A DNA stretch of 64,000 nucleotides from Pyrenopolyporus hunteri (Eukaryota > Ascomycota > Sordariomycetes > Xylariales > Hypoxylaceae): contig CADCXC010000005.1 of NCBI GenBank assembly GCA_902806595.1, positions 3,038,001 to 3,102,000 on the forward strand. Reading direction: 5' to 3'. Below, in pieces: positions 24,155 to 36,259 of this stretch. Under the pieces are notes generated by a model that saw nothing but the letters and a program-made list of their open reading frames with translations, did no database searches and had not been told where the DNA came from. The first letter of the stretch is position 1; each line of letters starts with the position of its first letter. The position numbers were made by a program, and so were the translations under genes.

Positions 24155-25662
24155 ATGCCTCGATTCGCGCCGACTCTACTATTCTTCTACGCATTATTCA
24201 CTATTGCGCATACCTGGGAACATCTCCCCGAATCTGAGTTGGAATCCTTAATCAAGAATGAAGCAGCAATTGTAGTGGGCTGTTAGTACAATATCTTTTG
24301 ACTCATCATAATCGGGTTCCAGTACCAATAGACTAACTCCGGCATAGTTGTAAATGTAAGTCGAGATTAGCATAAGTGGTGATCATGCTCCATATAGGAA
24401 GCATTTCTTTAAGAGCCGAGCCGGGGCTAACATGGATATACGACGCAGCCTTCAGAGTGAGTGCTGTCATGATGCTTTCGACGTCGTTCAGACGCTAAGT
24501 GATGTAACTAAAGCAAGAAGTCGGAGCATCTAGAGAGGGAATGGTTACTCATCGCTCCCGAGGCAGAACCGCCGTCCGTCAGTATTGACTGTTCGGTAAA
24601 CCCCGGCGTCTGCGCTTCTCACGGCGTCTCTTCCTCCTCGACCGTGAAGCTATTTGTGCAAGGCGAAGCTAAATCAACGTATCATGGCCCTCGGCGGGCT
24701 TCAGCGTTCGTGGATCCCCCCTCTCGAGATAAGACGAAGCTACGTATATGGAATGAACGGAATTGACAACAGGCAGTATTCTCGCTTGGGCCAACCGCGT
24801 ACAGCGTCCCACCGTTTCCGAGGTCAGCGCTGCAACGTCACAGGATTTTCAGAAGGCGGACGAGGTGGTCTTCATCGGCTACTTCAGCGAAAGCGATGAA
24901 GCCTCTAAGACAGTTTTCGCCGAGGTGGCGGGACGGTACCGTGAGGAATTTACCTTTGGGGCGACTACTGATGATGATGCTCTCATGGCGGAGAAAGTAA
25001 CCGCACCGGTTGTTAAGTGCTATAAGCATCTCGACGGTCATACTCACGAATTTAGAAGCCTCGCCGATGTGGCTGCGCTGGAAAGTTTTGTTAAAGAGGC
25101 CTCACGTCCGGTAATAGGGGAGCTTTTACCGTATAACCATGAGAGGTTTCTCGACGTAAGTTGACACCTGAGCGAGTCTCATATATAACAACCTACCTAT
25201 GGAGTATTATTGAATTAACCAATGCTTCGTGAAATGTAGCGCGGCTGGCCAATGGTTTACGCCTTCGCCGCCACGGAGGCGGAGCGCGCTGAGATCCGAA
25301 AGGCTTTGTATAAAACAGCTCGTAGCTACTACGAGAGCCTGACCATGGTTACCGTCGACCCCCTTGAGTTCCCCGACCTACCCGCTAAGCTTGGGCTTGA
25401 CCCGGACGCGCTTCCGGCCGGCGCGGTCCATCAGCTGTCTAAGGACAGGATCTACCATTATCCCAAGGGGAGGGGTTGGACCTCGAGCGAAGTTCAGGGC
25501 TGGGGCCTGGACGTATGGCAGGGCCGCGCCAAGCCCTGGACGCCTCCGGGGGTAACTACCACGCACGATGGCTTGGGCGGGCGTATAAAAGCCACGCAGA
25601 GAGTATCCATAAGGAATACGCCAGGAGTCAAGATCAGGGTGGGTGGTCGTGATGAACTTTAG
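24155..25662 (+). CDS. PDI-like ER protein lacking CxxC, RDEL C terminus
   Basis: Thioredoxin-fold protein of the protein disulfide isomerase family, ER luminal. Six-exon model: 24155-24281, 24348-24355, 24449-24456, 24514-24705, 24777-25155, 25240-25662; 378 aa. Signal peptide about residues 1-20 (MPRFAPTLLFFYALFTIAHT). Exons 2 and 3 are 8 nt each (TTGTAAAT, CCTTCAGA). With them the reading becomes VGFVNPSDKKSEHLEREW, which aligns without gaps to the 18-residue PDI active-site segment VEFYAPWCGHCKALAPEY. CGHC is replaced by DKKS, so the a-type domain should be redox-inactive. Then follow SVSIDCSVNP, the YHGPRRASA join, a b-like domain (DEVVFIGYFSES..., about 150-240) and a b'-like domain (RGWPMVYAFAATE..., from 239). 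No second catalytic domain exists. The C terminus RDEL resembles HDEL/KDEL retrieval signals. Intron 4 has a weak donor (GTTCGT). A chaperone-like role is inferred; a decaying gene is the alternative. Confidence 0.8.
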
Positions 25663-25963
25663 AATGGGATCATGGTGGTAAATTACCCAAGTAGAGATTT
25701 TAAGATTATTTATGTAGGTAGCTTTCTAACCATATCGGCTTTCCCCAAAAGCCACAGTGTTCCCCGACGATTAAGTAAGTGGTATCGACTATTGTAACTC
25801 GAGAACGCCTCGTTCTCCCCAAATGCGAGGTGATTGATAATCACCGACCGCTATGTCTGAATATGCTCCCAAAAATCCTTCGCCTTGTACTCGAAGCGTG
25901 TATGTACCCGACAGTCTATTCAAGCCCATGATAATGATTATGAAATGCTTTAGTCTCTGTTTC
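25663..25963. other. Convergent 3' intergenic region
   Basis: 301 bp between the stop codons of the PDI-like gene (+) and the MFS transporter gene (-). It must hold both 3' ends. No other feature seen. Confidence 0.5.
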
Positions 25964-28221
25964 CTAACTCGACACGTCGGCCGACTCCTTGTCTTTCTTC
26001 ACCGTCTCCTTTTCCTGCTCCTTCTCCGTCTCCTTCTCTGTCTCCGAATTCTCGGGCCCTTCGCGCACCGGCGCGGCCTGCGGGGGCGGTCCGCCCTCGT
26101 CTGTCCTCGCCCGCATTCGTCGCAGGACTTCGGCGGCCTCGGCGGCGAACTTGCAGCTCATTCTTATCTTCTCGCCGTACTTGTAGAACAAGAAGGGGAA
26201 TGGTAGGCAGCCCACGGCGAGGAAAGCGGGAATACAGCTGGCCCAGTGGATGCCGAGGTTCGTGTACATGGCAGTCGTGAACAGCGGGAACGCGGCGCCG
26301 AAGATGGATCGTAGGACAGAGTTCGCTGCGAGTACTGATGCGGCGTAGATGACATCTGTTTCCCTGTTAGCTACTTACTCCCAATACACGCAATTATGTG
26401 ACGGGAATGAAGGTCAGGAGTTTCGGACTTACATGAATCTATCATATAGTTCATCAAGCTTAGGAAAACGAGGACGAGGCCGGTGGCGAAGAAACCCGAG
26501 GCGATGATAGACACGATCCAGTGGATCTCGGGCCCGTTCGTCCACGCAAACCAGAACAGCCCAATAGGTAGCAAGACGGAGCCGATCAAGGCGGGCGGCA
26601 ACCGCGCCTCGGGGGGAGCGTTGCCGCCGTGGGCCGCCATAGTCTTCGCGTACCGCATGTTGTCGTACATGCTGTAAGAAACCGCAACCAACATACCAAC
26701 AGCGATACCGAGGAAAGCTAGGCCGCCGATACCTGGTGACCACCCACGATTCTGCTGGTAGACGATAGGGAAGGCGGCGAACATCATGTACAATGTTCCG
26801 CTATAAATGGCACGGGGTTAGCATATATTCTTTCCTCACAACTACCCTCTGAGTAGGGTGAGAGAGGCATGATCGTGGCTTACTATACGATGGCCATGTA
26901 GAGAGAAGTGAAGAGGACGATCGGTTCGCGGAACAGGAGGATCCAAGGACGAGACAGCGAGATCTTGAATTCTTGGCCCACCGTCTTCTTGGGTTTTCCG
27001 GCGTCGAGCTTGGATACGTAAACCTTGCCGGTCTTCTTAGAGAGCAGCTCCGCCCGCCTACGGAGGATGATGGGGGCGTACGTCTCGGGGACGAGGAAGG
27101 TACATAGGAACCAGAGGAGGGCAGTGTAGCAAGCCATTAAACCTTCGACCTATTCCGCGGATAATGCGTTAGTATGTGCTTCAAGAATTACTAGAACTGT
27201 AACACGTACCCATCGCCATCCTCCTGCGACACCAAGAAAGCCACCTGCGATCGGACCAATAGATGGGCCTAGGAACGGAGCCTGGGAAGCGTGGTTAGTG
27301 TTCGTGTCACTAAGTCAATATAACACGGTTTCACGAGTCATGAGTCTCGGAGTTTTCTCAAGTTGAACGGAGCACATACGGTCGCAAAAATAGCAGTAGC
27401 TAAACCTCTCTGCCTGGCAGAGAACATGTCGGCGATGACACCGCCGGAATTAGTCAAGGGTGAGCTGCCGAAAGTCCCCGCAAAGAACCGGAGGATAATG
27501 AGGGATTGGATATTCGGCGATCCCGCCGCGCCAGCGTTAAACGCGGTTAAGGCACCGTACTGCAGAGTTGTCGTGTCAGTGGCTATTCATGTATCCGAGA
27601 GGCGCGGTCATGTAGGAGAGACGAAGATCAACCTCGGCAAGCCGAGAACGGTGATATCGTGCGAGTTGAGGGAATTTTTGGGCGGACTTACTGTGAAGAA
27701 GAATAGGATCTGTCTGCCGTACATTTCAGACAACGGAGCCCACAACAACGGCCTTGAAGTCCCGCGTTAGTGTTATTCCGTACAGAGAGTTTTAGGATGA
27801 GATGGACTCATACGCACCCAACAGCAAACCCGAGGACAAAGAGTGAGATACCCAAGATTGCAATCTCCTCGCTGCACTGGAACTCGCGAATGACCTCGCC
27901 TATACCGCCCGAGTAGGCCGTCGAGACGAACGTGACGGCGAGGACGGAGATGGCCTGCAAGGCAGTGATCCCCCATTTCTTCCCCACAGAAAACTGCATC
28001 GGGTTCTTTGGGTCATCGGGGAGGAAGTCGACCAGAAAGGGGTCCTCCGCTGTTCCGCCGCCTCTGTATTTCCAACTCAGGACGGCGGGCGTGACGCCGG
28101 GTATGTCGAACTGGCGCTTGTAGTAGGATAGCCTCTGCTGAGGTTTCTGTGCTTCGACGTCGCGCGTAGGCTCCGTCATGGTGGCGGACGACTCGTCGGA
28201 AGATGACTCCGGCGACGGCAT
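25964..28221 (-). CDS. MFS transporter, DHA1 (polyamine/drug:H+ antiporter) type
   Basis: Plasma-membrane-type 12-helix major facilitator. Seven exons on the minus strand: 28221-27818, 27752-27692, 27559-27380, 27281-27210, 27149-26884, 26800-26433, 26355-25964; 580 aa. All six joins keep frame and rebuild conserved motifs: AVGPLLWAPLSEMYGRQ (motif A, between helices 2 and 3), FLGPSIGPIAGGF (antiporter motif C, helix 5), YMAIVYGTLYMMFAAFP and NYMIDSYVIYAASVLAANS. The N-terminal about 70 residues are soluble and include the DPKNPMQFSVGKKW segment typical of DHA1 polyamine and drug transporters. The C-terminal about 60 residues after helix 12 form a highly charged tail rich in Glu and Lys. Substrate cannot be read from sequence; polyamines, small drugs or fungal metabolites are all possible for this subfamily. 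Confidence 0.93.
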
Positions 28222-28971
28222 GATCGAGAGGGTGCGGGAGTCCCCTTATCTAAGTACACGGGAGGGACTTCTACAAAGGAGGACGTATGTACTTGCCTAG
28301 GGAGAGGGTAGAAATTATCTACAAAGAGGAATATAAGAAAACCGAAGAAAGGGAGAGCTATGAGGGTTTACCAAAGGCTACCTAGTTGTATACCTATATA
28401 TATATATACCTATATATACCTAATATATTGTCCGCTAGGACATACTTACGCCTTACGGACACACGCATTTCTTTATTTGGACCCCGGACTTAGGTGCTTA
28501 TAGATACCGTTTGGGTGGTACAGCCGGCATGTCGCGGGTTCGGTTCCCTACATGAAAGGGGTTGGGTGATTGCTTGCGTTTGGTTAGTTTCCCATGTTAC
28601 CTACCTTAGGAATGGGAAATCCTTTCGGCGTATATTAGGTAGGAAGATAGCTATGCAATATGATCCAGCTTGGAACCGACTGACGGACGCGTAGAACATA
28701 CGCACATGGACGTACACATCATCGCCTCCCCGGGTATCATTCAAGTTCTACTTACATATAGGTACTTTACCGGGCTGTCTGTAATTGGGAACTTCAAGGG
28801 GGGGATGTCGGGGTTGAGCCAAGTAATGACATAAATTCTCGGCCCCATTGAGTGTATTCTCGGTTTTGAACGATACTCGCCGACGGGACTTGCCGTGCTT
28901 CTCGACGTCAACATTGCAAAATTGCATGGATTATCAAGCTTGCTCTGGCATACCTAGGTTGTAACAAGTTT

Positions 28972-29042
28972 TGTTTTTTTTTTTTTTCCCCTTTCCTTTC
29001 CTCTCCTTTCCTTTCCTTTTCTTTTTTTTCTTCCATTTTTTT
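28972..29042. repeat. Poly-T and CCTTT tract
   Basis: A T run followed by repeated CCTTT/CTCCTTT units and a second T run. Low complexity, no coding significance. Confidence 0.85.
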
Positions 29043-29314
29043 TCTTAGCTAGACCCAACCTGACGGGACAGTGGGACCCTCTGGGATCTTGGACGGGTGA
29101 GATGACGCGGGATTCATTCCAAAACCGATCCGACTCTATCATGTATGTTGTGTATGTCGTGTATATCGTGTGTGTCAACATACTAGCAACATGCTGACAT
29201 GCCAAAGCGTGATAGGCGGCGGATACTACCTATGTAGGTGGATATCTGTAGTAACCCCAATGCAACGGGGTTCATACGACTGAGTAAACCGCATATAAGG
29301 GTCATACCGGATTC

Positions 29315-29338
29315 CATAACATAACATAACATAACATA
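29315..29338. repeat. CATAA pentanucleotide repeat
   Basis: Four perfect CATAA units followed by a partial one, intergenic. Confidence 0.9.
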
Positions 29339-29880
29339 CATTGTAGGCACGCGGACGTAAAAAGCGTTTTCCGCCCCCGTCGGATTTTGCCCTTGAGCAC
29401 GATCAAGACCCGATCCCTACACGTATCCCCTAACGCGGCGATGTACTCTGAATCAAGCCGTTTTATTTATGAGGCCTGATTCCTTTTTGCCTCCCGAAAG
29501 CCCGATGTATCATACGCCATGAATGCGCCAGCGTAATGCTAGTATTGTATTGCAGCAGCCATCGGGGCTGAATTACCAAATGATACCCACCGATGTAGAG
29601 GGGCAGAAGGGGTCCCCGGGACCGAGGCAGGGCCTGCGACGGCGCAGCGGGTCTCCAGTCGCGTGGTCCTCAAGGCTTACAAAGGATCCATGATAGCTGC
29701 CCTTCGACGTCCTTTCAAAGTCGGTGTCTCTCAAGCTCCGATGGACCGACGCTCATCGACGAAGAGGATGCCTGTGCGGTGCAGCTGTTGGTCCGTACGG
29801 AGCCCCAAATCGATCTTACCAACAACGGACCGTGATAGGTCCATTAGGCAGTCAGATGCATGTGGACGAGGGGATACATT

Positions 29881-29928
29881 CATAATACCTACCATAATAC
29901 CTACCGTAATACCTACCGTAATACCTAC
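29881..29928. repeat. Tandem repeat, four 12-bp units containing TACCTAC
   Basis: Four units of the form CRTAATACCTAC, the first two with A and the last two with G at the second position. It includes the TACC motif found throughout the intergenic DNA. Confidence 0.9.
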
Positions 29929-31435
29929 CCTCCCTCCCGAGGAGAGATTTGGTACCATCTGGTACACCGACCCGTCGGCCATCTACGCCATCTTGTCCTC
30001 GCATGGGAATCGAGACCTGTCGACGATCCGTATCCTAATTGGCCGATCATTCTCTCGTTTACGGGCCCAGTCATATTCGGCGGGGGGCTACTAGAAATTA
30101 ATAAATACAATGACTTACATGTACGCACCAAGCCGCCGTCGCCTGAGGTGAGATTTGTCCATAAGTTGCGAATGTTGAATCTCGTTTTCGGATCTGCGAC
30201 GTTGTGTCAGTGACGATCTAGATATACCCAAGCAAGACTCCCGCTATTCGATACGTCTATTACCCGGGTACCTACTTACCGGCCCTACGTACTGGGTAAG
30301 TTGCTCGATTTTTGATTGATCTTCAATTGATCTTGTTCAGATCCCCGTTTCGATTCTCGATCTTTATCTTGTTCTTTTAGTCAATTAGTCAACGATGAAT
30401 CTTTTCACGGCCCCCTATCCTCTGGGATCATATAATACGTCCGTTTTCGATTGACGTTGCAGCCGACTGCAAGCCTCATCACAACAGAGCCGGATCTTAT
30501 ACGCGGACAATTACCTCATGGGCGTAACCCGAACGACCTTTGCTGCTGTTTACCTTGTTGCCAAGACTCAGGCGATTGATTGAAATAGGTTGGTGAGGGT
30601 GTCCCCGTATACGTGGGCGTAGATATAAGCGCGCCATTACAGTCGTAGCAGGTACTTAGACACGGGCGCAGAGCGGAGCACAAAGCCGTCCGCCCAGCCA
30701 ACTACGTGTAATAAGACGGTTTGTTGGCAAGCCTCAGCCGCGTTGGTGGTGAGACGGGATGGGATTCCGAGACCTGAACCCTTTGAGGCTCGACGTTTAC
30801 GGTATTCGTCGACGCTGGTACATCGAACTATTGAAGCTGAAATAGGTGAGATGTTGTTCGATAAAACGAAGAGGTGAAACCAATAAGGCCCGGATATGTT
30901 TCGCATAATATCGACGAGCGAGTAAATGGAAGTTGAAGATCTTTGACTTTTTTATTTTATTTTTATCTTACCAGTTGCATGAGTCTACGACAACAATTAC
31001 AAAACTTGGGGTGGGTTATAGATCGAGACTTACATGTATATGAACTAGAGGCATAACATGAATAAATCATAAAATACCTATATACTGTACAATACAGACA
31101 TTAGGGTATGTGCATAAATAAGTTCGCGATAGAGATGTAAGGACCTACCTAGGTACTTGTACCATGCTACCTGTCTAGGTAGGCACGTAGGTAGGTAGGT
31201 AGGTGCCTGCAGTGCGTGAATCAAGGTTATCAGTTATCAACCCGAGTCTATGGATTATATGGATCAAGCTTATCGGTTCGGCTTATCGATTAAATTTAAC
31301 CCGTATAGCTCCAAACTCGAGATTTTCGCATCTTCGAGTTGCGCGTCGCGATCCCTCGCTTCACAAGATATCCTATACAAGACACATCCAACGTCTTGTA
31401 CCTCCGGGCATGCGGCTGAACATGCGCACGGAACG

Positions 31436-33326
31436 ATGTCTCTCTACCATGAGACAGCTGACGTACTATCGGTGACACCGTCAACCGCCGGCGGCAACCT
31501 GAAGACTCGCGTCTTCGGTAAGAAGGACTTGAAGTCGCCTCAGCAGCAAGTCTACGCTCTAGCACTGGAAACCTGTAAATGGAGTCCCGTGCTAAAGGAG
31601 GTTATCGATAACTCGGAACTATTGCGACACGAGCGGAAGGTGAGTAACCTAACATACCTCGTTGGACAACCGCAACGATCTATCTGCGCGATACTACCAC
31701 GTCTACTGTTTAACTAGCTAACTACCTAGGGATGCGTAGCTCACCCCCTTGCTGGCTCTGCTTCTCGTCCATGACTTCATCATCTCCAAGAAAGGTATCG
31801 CTTTACCTGCAAGTCACGGCCTAAGGACCTCGATCGAGCGCCATAAGGCGCGCCTTAATGCCGAGTTCACCAGGGCGCGGATACGGAGGAAGGCCGGATC
31901 CTTGGAGGCGCTGAGGGAGCAGGTAAACGCCGACTTCCTGGGGGAGGCGGCCGGATATCCCCGATGGGTACGAGTAAATACCTTGAAGTCGACCATCGAG
32001 GATCAGTTGGCCACTACCTTTGCTGCTTTTACGAGAGTCATCAGCGTTAGCGAGGTCACCGGTGCTCCTGGGAAATTCCTATACGTCGACGAGCACATCC
32101 CAAACCTCCTGGCCATATCTCCCAGTTTTGAAATCACCAAGACAGAAGCCTACACGTCCGGAGCTATAATATTGCAGGACAAAGCCTCCTGCTTCCCTGC
32201 CTGTCTCCTTGACCCTCGCTCCGAAGACGGCGACGTCGTCGACTCTTGCGCGGCCCCTGGCAACAAGACCACGCATCTCGCAGCCATCGTGCATTCCCGG
32301 ATCCCCGAGAATGAGGAACGCACGCAGACGGTATACGCGTTCGAGAAGGACCCGAAACGTGCGCGGACGCTAGAAAAGATGGTCAAACTCGCAGGCGCCA
32401 AGGACATCACGCGAATGAGCTTCGGCCAAGACTTCCTCAGGGTCGACCCCAACTCCGCCCTGTTCGCAAACGTCGGCTGTTTGCTACTCGATCCCAGCTG
32501 CTCGGGCAGCGGCATCGTCGGCAGAGACGATATGCCCGCCATACACCTCCCCGACGTCCCGGGCACGTTTAAAAAACCACCGGCGGCGGCGACGGCCGGT
32601 AAGCGGAAGCGCGATGGCCCTGACGCCGCCGCCAGGGACACGTCGCGGCCAATCATGGTTGACGACGATGGGAAGGAGACTCTAGTTTCTTCCGAGCGGG
32701 AACTAGAGGCCCGTCTGGAAGCGTTGTCGTCGTTTCAGCTAACGTTGGTGTTACACGCTTTCAAGTTTCCCGCCGCTAGGAAAATAACTTATTCAACCTG
32801 CTCCATCCACGCCCAAGAGAACGAGCGGGTGGTCCTGAACGCCCTGCGGTCGGACGTCGCCAAGGAAAGGGGATGGCGCATACTGCCCCGCGACCAGCAG
32901 GTCCGTGGTCTGCGGGAATGGCCCGTCCGGGGATCCGTCGATGCGAGCGAGGGAGACGCCAAGGTAGCCGACGCGTGCATCCGGTCGTATAAGGACGACG
33001 GGCGGGGCGTCATGGGGTTCTTCGTCGCTGCTTTTGTCCGTGACGTGCCGTCCGAGCACGCAGATGGCGACGGCCCTTACGTCCGCGACGAAGATGGCCG
33101 TATTATCAGAGATAGCCTCGGCATGCCGACTTTCAAGCCGGGGTATGGGCCTAGCGATTCTAATAGTGCTGGTTCGAACAAGCGACAGATGCAAGTTGAC
33201 GGTGGCGATGATATTGAAGACGACGAAGATGAGGATATGGAGTCTGACGACGCGAGCGACTCTAATAGTGATAGTGGCAGTCAAAGCGGTACAGATGAGG
33301 GCGAATGGAATGGGTTCGACGATTGA
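31436..33326 (+). CDS. RCM1: 25S rRNA (cytosine-C5) methyltransferase, Rcm1/NSUN5 family
   Basis: Nucleolar SAM-dependent enzyme that makes m5C in large-subunit rRNA. Exons 31436-31639 and 31740-33326, 596 aa. The start MSLYHETADVLS is the usual family N terminus and the join restores HERKLTPLLALLLVHD. Recognisable motifs: SAM-binding VVDSCAAPGNKT (about 235-245), motif IV DPSCSGSG (Cys322) and motif VI YSTCS (Cys422), the catalytic nucleophile by analogy with NSUN proteins. Between motifs IV and VI lies an insert of about 60 residues with a basic GKRKRDG segment (possible nuclear signal). The C terminus is a long acidic Asp/Glu/Ser tail of about 50 residues. Intron 100 bp, donor GTGAGT. Short frames upstream of the ATG may be uORFs or chance. 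Confidence 0.95.
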
Positions 33327-34582
33327 ATGCCACCGGGACGTCTCTAGAACCGTATCTACCACCAACTATATGATACGCTATAAAAAATAAAATAAAATCA
33401 ATTCGTTACGCCAGCTACGTGTTAACTCTACTAAGTTGTTTATTCGCATGGTGAAAGACTCGTTAAATACCTGGGTATCCCCAATCTCTCTTCTCTGCCG
33501 GATTTAGATCGGTTCTGCGAGCTAAATATACGCCCCTCAGGCACGCCATATTAAGTTCTTGTTTACTACGACGGTGCCTGGGGATATTAACGTTGTAAAC
33601 GTAGAACTCGCCCCCTTGAGCGAAGTAGTCTCTCGGCACCCCCCTTACAGGCCTCGGGCCTATACCCTGGAGAAGGTGCTGCTAGCTGTTTGTTTGCTCA
33701 GGTTCCGAAAATTAACTAATATCTACGATATCTACCTTCCTCTCTCAACCAACTTATTGACCGCGAAACCACCTATCTACCTACCTAATTGGTGCATATA
33801 GATAATTTGATCTGGATACACCGTTGTTTCTTCCAAGAAAAAAAAAAAAAAAAAACTTTCCCTGCTGTTACGACACGACCTAGGAACATGAGCCGGGCTG
33901 CATTAATATGTACATGTCAGGCGGGGGGTTCTATAGACAAGGAGATAAGGGGGAGGGCAGAAGTTGAGCAAGTTACTCGAGGGGAACGGAACGAACGAAC
34001 GAGTTCAAATGCACATGGATCGGATTAAATCAACGCAAAATTGGTCGAAATCGAACAGATGATGTCCAATAAATTGTACGTTGTAACAATGTACATCAAG
34101 AAGTAAAAGCAGGCGAGGCCAAGCGTACCCTAGATGGATATCACCTTCGACGGACCCCGATATCCCCTCCTCGCCTACGTTAAGAATGCGCACCTCCTGA
34201 TATCCAGAATGCTCATACTACCAGAAAAAGGTATTAGCAGCGGAGCGAAGCATGACCACATCGCTTGGTCTTAGCATGTCCCATAGGCTAGACTTCCTTC
34301 TGTCCCGCCTTATACGTGGTAGGTAAGCTGTTCAACTAAATCGAATCCAAAGGCGGTTTGTGGTTTTCCCAAAAAAGTAAAAGTAGGACCAAAAATCACA
34401 CGCTCCCTCTTCCCGTGGAATCCCTCTATCTATCATGCGACCGACCCCTCGCTGCGCCGCGTTTTTTTGTTCCCTAGAATGCTGTGTAGGTAGGTTGGCA
34501 GGCACCCATGTACACGTGAAGAAGCGAATACGTGACCAAACCGTGGCCTCGCCTTTCATACCACGATAAATGGAATGGGCAT
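33327..34582. other. Convergent intergenic region
   Basis: 1.26 kb between RCM1 (+) and the DUF1996 gene (-). It holds an A run at 33838-33855 and short frames only. A TACC motif lies near 33778. No gene seen. Confidence 0.55.
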
Positions 34583-36259
34583 CTATCGGTGGCCGGCGTG
34601 CATGTGTCGCCTCATGTGGCCGTGGCTGTGGAGGGGAGCGTTGCGCCGACGGGCAGCGGGCGTAGGCTCGGCGGACACTGTGGTCGTCGCAGTGACGGTG
34701 ACGATGTCCCAGACCGTCGAGACGTACTCGTCATCCGCCTCGGACGAATCTACGGCAGCGGCCTTAGCTTCGGGGGTAACAGCGGGCGCTGCGGCGGAAG
34801 AGCTGTCGGGGACCTCGATGAAGGCATTTCCGGACGGCGCCGGGTTCGACTCGGCGGCTGCGGTACCTGTGGCATACTGTGGGATCCGGGGTTAGTAACT
34901 ACTATATCCACGTCATTCGGCCATGATTCGGGTTAGGGAGTCATGTTCCAGAGCAAGGACAGCCGGAAAAAAAGGAATTGGCTCCCGAAAGAGGCTAAGA
35001 GAAGAAATAAATGAAGCCGGATTCTACTCACGCTCGAGGAGACGGCGTCCGACGACGAGGGCTCGGAAGAGCCAGAATCAGAGTCGCCGGAACCACCCTT
35101 GCCCCAGCCGGTGACGGGGCAGTTGAGGGGGAGCGACTTCAGCTTCTGCGCAGCCTTCACCATAGGACCGATAGCAGGCTCGATGGTGCAGTCCTTGACG
35201 GTGTTCGCGCCGCCGGGAATGTTGGGGCAGTTCTCCATGCCAAGGGTGCCGACGTTGCAGGTGTCGATAATGGTCTTCAGCGTGTCCGGGTCCCAGCCAG
35301 AGATAAAGTCGCCGTGCGAGCTGTAGCCAGTGGCGTCGCCGTTGGATAACACGAAAGGTTGAGTCTTTCCGTCAGGAGTCCACCTGTCCTTGAAGGAGGG
35401 GGTATCCCAATAGACCTCGTAAAAGAGGTGGGGAACGTGGATCCATCCAGCAGGGCAAGACTGTAGACCGTCCACGGTGGTCGGCCACGCCATGTTGTTC
35501 TTGTAGTCGTCGATACCGGCCTCGGGGTTGTAGCAGGAAGGAAAGTGAATGTCCTGGCGAAGAGGAGAGTAGGTACCGTCGCAGTCGTAGAGGGGGAAAC
35601 CTGCCCCTGCACCCTTATCGTTAGGGTCCTGCATACCCGCCATGGTTCCGTCCGAGTCCACGGGGTAGGATGGGGGATCGTAGCTTTGTCGAGGGCAAGT
35701 CCACTGAACTGGTTGAATGGGTCCCTTCGTGGGGTCAAGGTTCTTAGCACCTCCGAACTTGGGAGGAGATCTAGTCTTAGTATCACCACTCAGCATCTTT
35801 AGGCCGACAGGGAACGGCTCAATGGTGCTGTTGCTGGGTTCGAAACTGGGGTTGAATTAGTTAACGTGATATTGCCGACAAGATTTACAGCAAAGGGGGA
35901 ACTCACAAGTAGTACACGTTCATATAGAACAGAGGGACCTTCTCAAAACTGGTCGGATCCTTGGGATCCTGGAAGAAAAGGGAAGGAACCCAATAGTTAC
36001 TCTTGTCGTTCTTGATGGTAGTCGTAGTACACTTCGAGCTCAGTAGATCGTCCCCCCTGGTGGAAATACCGAAGTTGCTTCCTCCCATAATACTGTGGTA
36101 GTGCGTGGCCTGGGTCCCAGGGTTTACAACGGGGTCCATCGGACCTTCGGTCAAGAACTGATTGCCGGTGAAATGAAGGACGGCGAAGGTCATGTCGGTC
36201 TTCTGCGCCGCGGCCGTGGCGGCTGCCGAGGCCAAAGCAAGAGCGGTTGTGAACTTCAT
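34583..36259 (-). CDS. Secreted DUF1996-domain protein with His-rich tail
   Basis: Extracellular fungal protein of the DUF1996 family, function unknown. Minus-strand exons 36259-35907, 35845-35032 and 34876-34583; 486 aa. Signal peptide MKFTTALALASAAATAAA. The DUF1996 core spans about residues 30-330 and carries typical elements: NPGTQATHYHSIMGG, NYWVPSLFF, DFISGWD, and a GM-NCPN cluster with several Cys. The first join rebuilds MNVYYFFEPSNSTIEPFPVG. After the core come a Ser/Gly/Asp-rich linker, a 154-bp intron and a third exon that is Ala/Ser/Glu-rich (probably O-glycosylated), ends with a basic RRR and then HSHGHMRRHMHAGHR, with six His in 15 residues. No GPI signal is present. A His-rich tail suggests metal binding, which is inference. 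A clear TATA box lies about 110 bp upstream. Confidence 0.9.

Larger units (their letters stand above)
28222..31435. other. Intergenic region without a supported gene
   Basis: 3.2 kb between the MFS gene and RCM1, which are transcribed away from each other, so both promoters lie here. It contains TA-rich repeats at 28393-28420, a T/CT tract at 28972-29042, a CATAA repeat (29315-29338), a 12-bp repeat (29881-29928) and a TACC/GGTA cluster at 31145-31203 about 230 bp before the RCM1 start. A 143-codon frame at 29663-30094 runs through the 12-bp repeat, starts with GTG and is not called. Confidence 0.55.

Noticed and set aside
29663..30094. Forward 143-codon frame
   Set aside because: Starts at GTG and passes through a 12-bp tandem repeat that produces the Ile-Pro-Thr periodicity; no domain.
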